The translations under genes were made by a program, and so were the position numbers. From NCBI RefSeq assembly GCF_013343235.1, contig NZ_CP040094.1:806501-870500 (forward strand): a DNA stretch of 64,000 nucleotides, given 5' to 3'. The notes under the pieces are model-generated. The model was not told where the DNA came from. It made no database searches and saw nothing but the letters and a program-made list of their open reading frames with translations. Positions 53,976 through 63,187 of the stretch are shown piece after piece (within the stretch, counting starts at the first letter, position 1; each line of letters opens with the position of its first letter). The stretch is from Nostoc sp. TCL240-02. Lineage in GTDB: Bacteria > Cyanobacteriota > Cyanobacteriia > Cyanobacteriales > Nostocaceae.

Positions 53976-54710
53976 CTAAATCGGTGCATTTGAGGAATTA
54001 CGGGTTAAAAGACCATCTTCCATTTCTACGATGCGATCGGCTATGTCTAAAATGCGGTTGTCGTGTGTCACTAATAAGATAGTGGTTCCCTGATTTTTGG
54101 CTAGACTCTGCATTATTTCTACAACATCGCGTCCTGATTGTTTGTCTAATGCTGCTGTTGGTTCGTCTGCTAGCACCAGTGGGGGATGATTCACTAAGGC
54201 GCGAGCGATCGCAATTCTTTGTTTCTGTCCACCAGAAAGATTATCTGGGTAGTAATCAACTCGTTCTTCTAGACCAACAGACCCCAGCATGGCTTTTGAT
54301 TTAGCCATTGCTTCTGTTTGAGAAATATTATCATTCAACTCTACCGCCATCTGCACATTTTGCTTCGCAGTCAAGAACCCTAGTAAATTGTGAGCTTGAA
54401 AAATATAACCGATCTTGCGTCGCATTTGTACCAATTTGTTTTGACTAACACCAACAAGTTCTTCACCTAAAAATTTTAAACTTCCCTCTTGTACAGACCG
54501 CAAACCACCAATTAAGCTCAGTAATGTGGTTTTACCAGAACCTGATGGCCCGGTCATAATTACAATTTCACCAGGATAAATTTCTAGGTTAATATCAAAT
54601 AATATCTGTTTTCTCAATGCGCCTTTGCCATAGTAATGATTAAGATTCTTGATGGCAATTACAGGTTCTTTTTCTATCATGTTTCTATTAGCTGTAAGTT
54701 GGACTTTCAA
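53976..54710 (-). CDS. devA: DevA-type ABC transporter ATPase
   Basis: The 244-aa ATPase has Walker A GPSGSGKTTL, the signature LSGGQKQRIAIARAL, Walker B LVLADEPTAALD and the switch His in TILLVTHDNRI. It closely fits the DevA/LolD-MacB group. It powers the DevBC complex. In Anabaena the devBCA exporter delivers heterocyst glycolipids to the envelope; Nostoc genomes carry several paralogous devBCA operons, so a heterocyst role here is not certain. Order on the minus strand is devB, devC, devA; the gap to devC is 66 bp. Confidence 0.9.
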   Translation of the reverse strand: MKVQLTANRNMIEKEPVIAIKNLNHYYGKGALRKQILFDINLEIYPGEIVIMTGPSGSGKTTLLSLIGGLRSVQEGSLKFLGEELVGVSQNKLVQMRRKIGYIFQAHNLLGFLTAKQNVQMAVELNDNISQTEAMAKSKAMLGSVGLEERVDYYPDNLSGGQKQRIAIARALVNHPPLVLADEPTAALDKQSGRDVVEIMQSLAKNQGTTILLVTHDNRILDIADRIVEMEDGLLTRNSSNAPI

Positions 54711-54776
54711 AAATTAAGTTTTCTTAATTGTCAACTATAAAGTCTATCTATTAATTTTTAATTAATATTAAATTAA

Positions 54777-55946
54777 TTAAAAAATATCTGCTGGATCTGC
54801 GGAACGTAATTTTCGGACTGCGATCGCACCGGAAATAATGCACATCAGCATAGTCAAAATTAAAACCATTACGGCACGGTCAAAACTCATAAAAACTGGT
54901 AAAAGTGTTGCATCTCTGGCACTTTGATACATAAATAAAGCAAAAACTATTCCAGGGAAGTATCCTAAAATGGCTAATAGCAAAGCCTCTTGAAGAATTA
55001 CGGTTAATAAATAGTTTTGTGTATAGCCTATTGCTTTAAGAGTAGCGTATTCAGCTAAGTGATCTGCGACTTCTGTATAAAGGATCTGATAAACAATCAC
55101 AGTTCCTACAATGAAACCCATGACAGTCCCTAATGTGAAAATAAATCCAATAGCTGTACTGTTTGCCCAATAATTACGTTCAAAATCAATAAATTCCTGC
55201 TTGGTTAAAACATTTACCTCTTTAGGTAGATATTGTCGTAGTTCTTGAGCAACAACTTGAGCATCTGCTCCCGGTTTTAATCTAATCAGCCCAATATCAA
55301 TTAATCCTTTTTGACGATTACTGAATATTCGTAGAAAGTTAATATCACTCGTAATTAAATTACCATCTGCACCGAATGATGCACCTAATGTAAATAGTCC
55401 CTCTACTTTAATCCGCCGCCTTCGGACTTCTGCTGTTACAGTCTTTCCTTGGCTAAAATTAGCAACAATAGGCCCATACTCTACCCGAGAAGAACGGTCA
55501 AATAAAACTACATCAGGGAGTTTGAGTTTATCTAAGTTCTCCTGAACACCAGGTAAGTTAACTATATTAGTTTCTGGGTTCATTCCAAAAATTAGAATAC
55601 TACGAGGACGGCCTGTTATGGGATTTTTCCAGATTGTAAAGTCCAAATATATAGGATGTACTGATTGTACTGCGGGTAACTCTAAAGCTTTATATAAACG
55701 TCTTTGAGAAAAGCTCCTCATCGCCAAAACAGCGCTAGATTGATTATTAATTAAGACAATATCACCTTGCAAGCTGTTATGAAATCGAACGTTACTATAA
55801 TATAAGGCATCCCGGAAGCCGAGTTGCATAAACATTAAAATATCAGCAAAAGAAATTCCTGCTAAAGCCACAGCTAGGCGAGTTTTTTCTCTTGTCAGTT
55901 GTAGCCACGACAGAGGTATTTTTTGATTCATTTTATAGGTATCCAA
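54777..55946 (-). CDS. devC: DevC-type ABC transporter permease
   Basis: The 389-aa product has an N-terminal membrane helix, a periplasmic domain (about 45-255) and three C-terminal helices (about 265-290, 315-345, 355-378), the MacB/FtsX-like topology. DevC-family features are WLQLTREKTRLAVALAGISFADILMFMQLGFR and a VADHLAEYATLKAIGYT cytoplasmic loop that couples to the ATPase. Middle gene of devBCA; about 230 bp separate it from devB. Confidence 0.9.
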   Translation of the reverse strand: MDTYKMNQKIPLSWLQLTREKTRLAVALAGISFADILMFMQLGFRDALYYSNVRFHNSLQGDIVLINNQSSAVLAMRSFSQRRLYKALELPAVQSVHPIYLDFTIWKNPITGRPRSILIFGMNPETNIVNLPGVQENLDKLKLPDVVLFDRSSRVEYGPIVANFSQGKTVTAEVRRRRIKVEGLFTLGASFGADGNLITSDINFLRIFSNRQKGLIDIGLIRLKPGADAQVVAQELRQYLPKEVNVLTKQEFIDFERNYWANSTAIGFIFTLGTVMGFIVGTVIVYQILYTEVADHLAEYATLKAIGYTQNYLLTVILQEALLLAILGYFPGIVFALFMYQSARDATLLPVFMSFDRAVMVLILTMLMCIISGAIAVRKLRSADPADIF

Positions 55947-56177
55947 GCACAGCTATTATTTACAGCAGAGTTCAGAATTTAGTCGTCAAAAACCAGATGT
56001 AGCAAGTTTTAATATCTGGCTTTGAAATTTAGGTTATCTACCTAACTTAATTACAAGCTGCTGTAATTTATCAGGCATCCATAGAATATTTAAAGTTGAC
56101 AAAACAGCCTAGATAAGAATATTTTCAATTCAAAGTATCAAATCAGAAATTGATATTACTGCTCATCCATAACTTAA

Positions 56178-57602
56178 CTAGTTATTAATTTCAACAACAA
56201 CTTTAGCGTAAGTTAAACCAGAAACTTTTTGGCTATCTTCTGGAGGCAAAGCAATTTTAACTTCTACGACTCTGGCATCCACATCTGCTGCTGGATCTGT
56301 ATTTAGCACGTCCTTTTTACCAATTTTTCTGCCAACTTCAGTGACAGTTCCCTTCAATTCGCCGCTAAATGCTCCATTATCGCTGCTGATAGTGGCGTTT
56401 TGACCAATTTGCACTTTACCAATACTGTCTTCGGCTACTTCAGCAATCACATACATTTGGCTAGTTTGGCCAATTTCAGCAATACCATTTGCACCTATGG
56501 CTTCGCCTGACTTGGTGTAAACTTTTAAAATCTCTCCAGCAATTGGTGCTTGAACGTAGCTTAACCTTAGCTGTGCTTCAGCTTTTCTGACATTTGCGAT
56601 CGCATTACTAACTTGAGCTTGCGCTACTTGCACATCGGTAGGACTAACGTCCATAAGTCTGCTTAGTTTGGCCTTTTCTTCATCGATTTGTCTTTGCAAA
56701 GTTGCTAAAGTTTTGTCACGGTTAACTTTGGCTTCGATTAGCTGCTGTTGCAAAGTTGCTAAATTTTGTATTTGGTTAGCTCTAGCTTCAGCAAGTTGCT
56801 GTCGCAGTGTTGCTAATGTCTGCTTTAGCGTAGCTTGACTTTCAGCCACCTGCTGATTAGAAGTTACTGCACTCAAACGTCTACTATCCCGCTCTTGTTG
56901 AGAAATCGCACCTTCTTTGTATAAAAAATCATAGCGTCCAGCATCAACTTGGGCATTACGCTGTTGGGCTTGGATACGTGTAAGCGTTGCTCTGAGAGCT
57001 TCTTTTTGCCCACTGAGTTCAGCTTCCAGGCGATTTACTGTTGCTTGTTGGACAAGTTTATCTCCACTTAACTGGGCTGCAATTCGCGCGATCGTTGCTT
57101 GTTGACCATCCCTTTCGCCAACAAACTGGGCTTGTAAGCGAGCAACAACTGCTCTTTGAGCTTGAATATCTCTTGGAGATCCAGCCCGAACTTGTGCTAA
57201 ATTCGCACGGGCTTCTTGCACTTTGGCTTTCGCCTCTTCTAATCCGGCTATTTGGGTATCGCGGTTGTCCAAAATTGCCACAATTTGGCCTTGCTTTACT
57301 TGTTCACCCTCTCTCACCAGAAGTTGCTGAATTCGTGACGATGGCGATAATCCTGATGATGGGGCGGACAATTTAACAACCTCGCCTCGCGGTTCCAAAC
57401 GCCCTACAGCACTAATGCTATTGGTAGATGGCATTACGGGTACGGATGTAGTGAGTTTTCTCAGCTGCTCGATTTTGGCTGTACCTAGTATCCCAGCCGC
57501 GATTACTATTGGCACAGCTACAGCTATACCCCACCAAATCTTAGGTTGTTCTTGATTAAGTGCCTGCTCACTTGGCTTTGGCTTTTCAGTCACCCTTGAC
57601 AT
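56178..57602 (-). CDS. devB: DevB-type HlyD-family membrane fusion protein
   Basis: The 474-aa product has an N-terminal membrane anchor (IWWGIAVAVPIVIAAGILG), a lipoyl half-motif (SAVGRLEPRGEVVKLSAP ... LLVREGEQVKQGQIVAILDNRD), a very long Ala/Gln-rich coiled-coil hairpin (about 125-345), and the beta-barrel/lipoyl second half (RLSYVQAPIAGEILKVYTKSGE). Such adaptors link DevCA to the outer-membrane TolC. Start 57602 (MSRVTEKPKPSE) is preferred over an upstream ATG at 57689, which would add 29 residues before the anchor. Confidence 0.9.
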   Translation of the reverse strand: MSRVTEKPKPSEQALNQEQPKIWWGIAVAVPIVIAAGILGTAKIEQLRKLTTSVPVMPSTNSISAVGRLEPRGEVVKLSAPSSGLSPSSRIQQLLVREGEQVKQGQIVAILDNRDTQIAGLEEAKAKVQEARANLAQVRAGSPRDIQAQRAVVARLQAQFVGERDGQQATIARIAAQLSGDKLVQQATVNRLEAELSGQKEALRATLTRIQAQQRNAQVDAGRYDFLYKEGAISQQERDSRRLSAVTSNQQVAESQATLKQTLATLRQQLAEARANQIQNLATLQQQLIEAKVNRDKTLATLQRQIDEEKAKLSRLMDVSPTDVQVAQAQVSNAIANVRKAEAQLRLSYVQAPIAGEILKVYTKSGEAIGANGIAEIGQTSQMYVIAEVAEDSIGKVQIGQNATISSDNGAFSGELKGTVTEVGRKIGKKDVLNTDPAADVDARVVEVKIALPPEDSQKVSGLTYAKVVVEINN

Positions 57603-58431
57603 AGTATGTTGCCCGTTTACCTGAATTGTGCTGATGGAAGTAAAAATAAAAGGGTTTTTAATCAACAGCCAGCTGCTTAGGACAAACAACAGTGCTTTAA
57701 AGCTGGGTATGGCTTAAAATCCATTGCGTGATGAATGCTCAACACTATGGTTTTGCAAAATGGTGTTTTCTATAGCAGACGCTCGTACCCTGCAGGTAGC
57801 CGCTATGCGTCTATGTATGCAATACATTGACCTCACTTCCATTCCTCTTGCCTTTTAGGAGAGAAGAATGGAAGCTTACTTACTTGGGGTTAGGTCTGTA
57901 TTGAAACCGAGAAGCGCTATAGTAGCTTGCTATTCAATAACTCTGAGTATTATTGAGACATGAGTGCAATGGGAATTGGCAGAATTCACAAACCTAGATA
58001 CAGAGACGTGATACATCATGTCTCTACACAAAATCCCAAAATGGTATGATGCGATACTGTACTGCTACATCAACCACAGCTAGAGTTGTCACAAAATTGA
58101 CAAAAATAGACTGTTGCCTTTTTTGGATACAATCTTGCTACAAAAGTTAGTCTTCCTTAAGTGAATGAATGATTAACTAACTAAAAAATATCTATCAACT
58201 TGAGCATTCCTAACATCAGAGTTTCCTTAACTTTCTGGTCAATGAGTTAGCTGTCTCTAGTTGCTTGCACTTACCAAGACAACCAACCATTTTGTGATAT
58301 TTGCTTCAAAGACCTGACTACTCTCTCTGTTGGCGTTTTGGGACTCCATTAAACTCTCGTTGAATGAATTCTACATTTATCTGTGACGCGAAAACGTAAC
58401 AGAGCCTACAGATGGGGAGATGGGGGAATGA
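57603..58431. other. Long devBCA upstream region
   Basis: About 830 bp between devB and the end of pcyA, no gene recognised. It contains a relaxed dispersed palindrome at 58002-58027, a GTA-N8-TAC site at 58044-58057, and a CTGCAGGTAGCCGCTATGCG word near 57798. A long untranslated leader for devBCA is plausible, because the Anabaena devBCA transcript is reported to start several hundred bases upstream. Confidence 0.5.
58044..58057 (-). promoter_or_regulatory. Candidate NtcA-binding site upstream of devBCA
   Basis: GTATGATGCGATAC matches GTA-N8-TAC exactly and lies about 440 bp before the devB start. The flanks are not the extended TGTA/TACA, and no clear TAnnnT -10 is found at the right distance. 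Such a match occurs by chance about once per 4 kb, so support is modest. Confidence 0.35.
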
Positions 58432-59169
58432 TTAAGTTGGAAGGTCGAATAAAACTGTGGTCATATAATTTTCTGCCCAAGCTGGGCCAAAGGCTTTTTC
58501 TAGTACGCGGCGAGTTTTATCGTTTTGCTGCTGTTTGGTGCAGTAGTTTTGTTGTCCAGCGAGATTTTGTGTAACTTGTTCAACTGAAACAGGATGTGAG
58601 GTGATCGCTTGGATACAATGAATGTCTAAAAATTCTCGCACCCGCGACAGAAACATTGCTTCTTCTTCTGGGGAACCGGGGCGCACAAAGATGCAAAAAT
58701 CCGAAAAAATATTTCCCCATTCTGGTAATTCACGGGGTTGGAAAAAGTTAAGCACTGGTAGCTGTGCCAGTGCAGTAGTATAAGATTCTGGTAAGGTGCG
58801 CTCTAATTGGATAGGAGAAAGGTCTGCGATCGCTGCACTAATTTGACCTCTACCCCCAACTAAATCGCAACCAAACATCGGCAGGTTGTATTCTGGACGG
58901 GGAAACATGACGCAGTGCAAAATATCCAGCATATTTCCGATTTTTGCCAGTTCCAAGTGCATCTTCCGAAACTGGGGCGTTTGATAACAGCGATTTTCAA
59001 TCGTCAGTCTTTCGCCTTCTAGTCTACCTTCCACATACCCCAACTCATCAGGCAAATGGTAGGGCGATAGATCCAGGTGCTGATGCCAAGCTGCCTCAAT
59101 ACAATCAGCTAGCTGACGAATTAGGGGATGTTGTTGCTCACGCAGCGAGGGCATAGAAGTAAATGACAT
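58432..59169 (-). CDS. pcyA: Phycocyanobilin:ferredoxin oxidoreductase
   Basis: PcyA reduces biliverdin IX-alpha by four electrons from ferredoxin to phycocyanobilin, the chromophore of phycobilisomes and phytochromes. The 245-aa product matches the family throughout: [23 protein letters not shown] with the active-site His and Asp, [13 protein letters not shown], and [21 protein letters not shown] at the end. Length is normal. It is a single gene; none of its neighbours is in bilin metabolism. Confidence 0.96.
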   Translation of the reverse strand: MSFTSMPSLREQQHPLIRQLADCIEAAWHQHLDLSPYHLPDELGYVEGRLEGERLTIENRCYQTPQFRKMHLELAKIGNMLDILHCVMFPRPEYNLPMFGCDLVGGRGQISAAIADLSPIQLERTLPESYTTALAQLPVLNFFQPRELPEWGNIFSDFCIFVRPGSPEEEAMFLSRVREFLDIHCIQAITSHPVSVEQVTQNLAGQQNYCTKQQQNDKTRRVLEKAFGPAWAENYMTTVLFDLPT

Positions 59170-59371
59170 AAGCTAGTTGGGAATGCGAATCTAATGCCCA
59201 GTCTACAACCTGTCGTGCCACACCTGTTGTGGTCTGCAATATAAGCAAACAGTTCCACACAGCCAACGTAAAGTTATACGACAGATGCTTTTCACAAAGA
59301 TTATTTATTTTGTAGTCTAGGTTACAGAAATAATTTTAGATTAGCCCACTTGTGAAGGCTAATAGAAAGCT

Positions 59372-59581
59372 ATGAAACTAGATTCTCATAGACTAGATTT
59401 TGCTGTGCAATCAAGAAGGCAGAATCTGGAAGATTTAAATTGGGTAAAACTTTTGCAACTTCCTAACCCCTTTAGTTTTGATGAAGCACTTTTATTATGT
59501 CCGGTTTCAGCAGATGAGTGGCTAGCCTGGATTCCAGATCATGGGGAGGCGATACTCAATATTAGACATTTTTGCTACTAA
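59372..59581 (+). CDS. Small Nostoc-type hypothetical protein (69 aa)
   Basis: The 69-aa product reads MKLDSHRLDFAVQSRRQ, then WVKLLQLPNPFSFDEALLLC, and EWLAWIPDHGEAIL. I recall similar short proteins with the same LP-PFSFDEALLLC and WIPDHGEA words in other Nostoc genomes, which supports a real gene. No domain or role is known. Confidence 0.6.
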   Translation: MKLDSHRLDFAVQSRRQNLEDLNWVKLLQLPNPFSFDEALLLCPVSADEWLAWIPDHGEAILNIRHFCY

Positions 59582-60114
59582 ATATTTTTGTACAAGTTTA
59601 CTATTTGACGTTTGAAAATATATGTAGGGTGTGTTATCGACAGCGTAACGCACCATTTATAAACATAAGTTCGATAAACTTCTTCCTGCCTTTAACTTGC
59701 GTTTAAATTTGTCCCTCTTCGACTGGGAGAGAGACGGTTCTGCGTAATAAAACCAGGGAGAGGTTTCAATATTTAAGATAATTAGGATGTTAGTAAATGA
59801 GCCGTCGGATTCACGTTTTATAAGAATTTAGTGCGTTATGACGTTCCGTCTAACACACCTTAAAATACCTAATTTTTTCATAAATCAAATCAGATTTTTA
59901 TAGAATTAAGTAAGTTGGCGAAATTAAAGCTAACTGGCTAAGGCTGTCCTTTGTCATTGGTCAGTAGTAAGAGTTTTAAGCCTATTTACGTTTCGTAACA
60001 TACTTGGTTTTTTTCACGCCAACTTACTTATCTCAGTGATAACTATGTGAAAAACCTTTCCTAATTAAATAGAATGATACAGCTTGTTGCAGAGCATTGC
60101 CGAAAAATTCCAAC
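59582..60114. other. Gene-free region with an inverted repeat pair
   Basis: 533 bp without a gene. GGTGTGTTATCGACAGCGTA (about 59628) and the inverse of GGTGTGTTAGACGGAACGTC (about 59862 downward) form arms about 235 bp apart, like the ends of a small mobile element. Between them is no frame of note. Confidence 0.5.
59626..59863. repeat. Inverted repeat pair, GGTGTGTTA...TAACGCACC type
   Basis: Left arm GGTGTGTTATCGACAGCGTA followed by ACGCACC; right arm is the inverse of GGTGTGTTAGACGGAACGTC then ATAACGCAC. The arms match at about three quarters of positions. Confidence 0.55.
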
Positions 60115-62421
60115 TTATCTGGTGATTTGATTCACAACAGATGTACTCTGAATACGCCATTTACCTCGTTCTCGCATCAAGTCATACCGAACTCTCAATT
60201 TATCGTTAGAAGAGTTTTTAAACTGACCATTTTCATATAACTGCGTCACTTCTTTGACCGTAGCTTCTACTGCGGCACGATCTGCGAATAAACCAATTTT
60301 CTCAACAGATTCTATCTTCAAACTATGGTCGAACTTGCGGTAGCGATTGTCTAACCTATTTTGTTGAGCAATCAACCGCCATTGAGATAAAGCTGAACCA
60401 GTTAAAATTTGCTCTAAATTATTAATCTCATGATTTGGCCCTAAAGCTACGGCTTTGGTAGATAACCAAGTGTAAATAACTTTTTCTGCCTCTGCACTTG
60501 TTAAAGGGCCTTCTTCTAATTCTGGTTTTCTATTTGGATTGGGAATAGGTAGCGGTGGTTGGTTTATTTGTACAAACAACTGTAGATCGGGCGGAGAAGG
60601 TTGAGGAAAAAACAGATTTTTTAACCATCCAAAAGTTGTTGTAGCTAATACCCAGAAAACTAATATGCTCACCAAAGAAATAAACACTCTCCATACCAGC
60701 CGTGTTTTCCCTTCTATGGTGTTCGCAAAAGTTCGCCGCCGTCGGGGACGACGAGAATGAGGACGATTATCTGGTATACGCTCTCGGCTAGCAGATGGAG
60801 TGGGTTTTCTCCGCCTACGCTTTTGGTTATGACCAGATGCAGCACTCTTAGCTGAACCGTTCAAATGCTGATTAGTACCTCTGCTCATCCTTTCAGCAGC
60901 AGGAACCTCTGATTTTACACTTCCCGACGAATTCCATATATGTGGTGAGAAGTTTGGATATTCAGACGTTTCTTTTGTTGGTGTTTCTGGCAAATCTGGG
61001 TTAGGTACTCTGCTGTGATTAAATGACGCTGAAGTCTTAGTTGAATTGTTATGAAAATGAGTATTCTTTGCCTTAGCCTGGGGAAAATACTGGGGGTTAA
61101 TTACAGCCCATTCATTAGTTGTTTCGGCATCAGTTGGCAGTGCTTCTAAATAAGCTTGCACCTGTTGGTTAGCAAAATAATCTTTTAAAAAAGCTTGCTG
61201 GTTTGCTAAATCTCGAAAATGGGGAAAGACTTCGTATTGCAGCCACTGTTCTGCATATAAACACAGCCCTGGTAACAAATCTGGAGAGTCCTGAGATTTT
61301 TCCCGAATAAAAGCTAAAGCTTCGTACTCCTGACTAAGTTCTAAAACACGAGTTGCTTCTTCAGTTTGCCCCAATAGTAAGGCACATAGCGACTGTTCTA
61401 AATGTACATCTTGGCGCTTGCCCAGACGCACGAGCATTTGTCTTGCTTGACGAATTAAAGCAGGTTGCCGTTGAGCAAATCCTCGCGCTATCAAGGCATA
61501 AACAGCTAAGTAAGTAGCAACAGCAGAAGAACGTTTGCTTTGAGCTTCAAATAACTTGTGCTGTTCTGCAACTGTTAAGTGGTTGCGTAACTGCTGGATA
61601 AATCGCAGAAAGTCATCTATGTTTAAACCCGATTCATCATTGTTCGTGCCATCAATCCCGCCACGATCTTCTAAGAGATTTTGCAATAATTCTAAGCCTT
61701 GGCTTCGTTCGGCAGTCTTTTCTTGAGGTAATGCGAGCAACTCCAAAATTCGATATGGCCGCAATTTGTAAAGATCAGCCTGAATTTCTGCCTGGATACT
61801 GGAGAACAAACCTTCGCGTACTAGCAGTTCTTGACCAGTTTCTAGGGATATAGCGGCATTTTCGTAGTGACCTTGCTGCCACTGTTCCCGACCTAATTCT
61901 AGACAGGCAAGGGCAACAGTGAGAACAACATCTGGGTGTTCAGCACTTTCATAAATTTCTTCGTCTGCTAACTTATTGCTCTTTCTTGCACTTGTAGCAC
62001 TATTTTTATTTACCAGGTACGGACGACCTAGTTTCAGTACAAGTTCGTATTCCCCCAACTCTTGCAAAATTAATAAAGCGCCAACTAATTCGTCTTGGGT
62101 AATTTCGATACCAAGACTCTGAGTATCACTACCCCTTTTGGTGCTTTCTGTACGATTTTCCTGTGCTACTGCGGCAGCAGCAAGGTTATCAGGGTCATAG
62201 GCGTGGGCAAGATAAAGCTGATCGTAGGTACTGCGTTGTTTTGGATCTGATAAAACCACGTAAGCTTCTTCTATGAGTTGTTTACGAGAAGAAATTGCTG
62301 CCTGAGAATACTCACGTCGTGGCAATTGTACAATGCGATCGCTGTATGCCTGTCGCAATTGTTCTTCACTTGCCGCTAACGGTAGTCCTAAAATTCGGTA
62401 GTAATCTAGCGGAATTCGCAC
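60115..62421 (-). CDS. ftn2: Cell division protein Ftn2/ZipN (ARC6 homologue)
   Basis: Ftn2/ZipN is the cyanobacterial FtsZ-anchoring division protein, related to plastid ARC6. The 768-aa product starts with a J-like domain (DYYRILGLPLAASEEQLRQA, YSDRIVQLP, AYVVLSDPKQRSTYD), with no canonical HPD as in other Ftn2 proteins. A long helical region follows (about 100-470), then a disordered basic stretch (about 490-570), one membrane helix (about 574-597: VFISLVSILVFWVLATTTFG), and the C-terminal IMS-type domain (TSAEAEKVIYTWLSTKAVALG, AAVEATVKEVTQLYENG, RVRYDLMRERGKWRI). Confidence 0.93.
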   Translation of the reverse strand: MRIPLDYYRILGLPLAASEEQLRQAYSDRIVQLPRREYSQAAISSRKQLIEEAYVVLSDPKQRSTYDQLYLAHAYDPDNLAAAAVAQENRTESTKRGSDTQSLGIEITQDELVGALLILQELGEYELVLKLGRPYLVNKNSATSARKSNKLADEEIYESAEHPDVVLTVALACLELGREQWQQGHYENAAISLETGQELLVREGLFSSIQAEIQADLYKLRPYRILELLALPQEKTAERSQGLELLQNLLEDRGGIDGTNNDESGLNIDDFLRFIQQLRNHLTVAEQHKLFEAQSKRSSAVATYLAVYALIARGFAQRQPALIRQARQMLVRLGKRQDVHLEQSLCALLLGQTEEATRVLELSQEYEALAFIREKSQDSPDLLPGLCLYAEQWLQYEVFPHFRDLANQQAFLKDYFANQQVQAYLEALPTDAETTNEWAVINPQYFPQAKAKNTHFHNNSTKTSASFNHSRVPNPDLPETPTKETSEYPNFSPHIWNSSGSVKSEVPAAERMSRGTNQHLNGSAKSAASGHNQKRRRRKPTPSASRERIPDNRPHSRRPRRRRTFANTIEGKTRLVWRVFISLVSILVFWVLATTTFGWLKNLFFPQPSPPDLQLFVQINQPPLPIPNPNRKPELEEGPLTSAEAEKVIYTWLSTKAVALGPNHEINNLEQILTGSALSQWRLIAQQNRLDNRYRKFDHSLKIESVEKIGLFADRAAVEATVKEVTQLYENGQFKNSSNDKLRVRYDLMRERGKWRIQSTSVVNQITR

Positions 62422-63187
62422 AGCCTACTTCCCCTGCACCGTGATCAACATAATTCACCTAGAGCTTTCCAGGCCTGTAAAACCGTGCCATAAAAATGCC
62501 GTATAGAATTTACTCTACAAGTGTATATTGCAACAACTCGTTTTGTAACTTCCCGAAATTTTGAGTCACATTCTAGTACTAATTTTTTGCTTTCGCCTAG
62601 AAAGCCTCAATTGTTTGTCTTAATTCTTAGTATTTTTGTTTAACACGACTATTATCAGCCTTCGATACCACAAACCACAACTACCGCTTTTAATCACGGC
62701 ATAAATGTTGTGGTTGCAAGAATCTATTGAAATTGATTTTTTTGGGACTTTCCCAGTATGGAGTAACAAAAATACTACTATTGGGGATTGACCCTGATAA
62801 CAGGAGAACAAAGATAATATCATAATTAATCTTTAATTACAATTACCTATTTGGGTATATGGACTTTTGCTTCATTTTTTCTAAATTGTTAATGGATATG
62901 CAGAAAGCAGTTTATCTTGATTGCTAGTCTATGAAGGGGAATAGTGAGAGAGAAAAACCCAAAGCGACATATATTGTCGTTAGAGTCAAATCCTCACGGG
63001 GTATGGGCTGAAAAGTTAAAAATCAAAAATTAAAAATTCAGCTATTCCCTAAGACCCTTTTTTGGTGCATAAATAAAGTTTGATTGTTGAGTCTTACAAA
63101 CGCTAGCCTGTTAAAAGCCGAGGTGTTATCAGACCAACTTATTTAAGACCATAACTTTAAGTTGTACAACAGGGATACTCAAAAATA
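62422..63187. other. Divergent spacer ftn2 / pdhA
   Basis: 766 bp between divergent genes. A minus-strand frame of 67 codons at 62620-62823 has no protein-like pattern and is not accepted. No RNA gene, repeat array or operator was recognised. Promoters of both genes should lie here. Confidence 0.5.

Noticed and set aside
62620..62823. 67-codon minus-strand frame between ftn2 and pdhA
   Set aside because: Low-complexity, no ribosome site and no conserved-looking motif.
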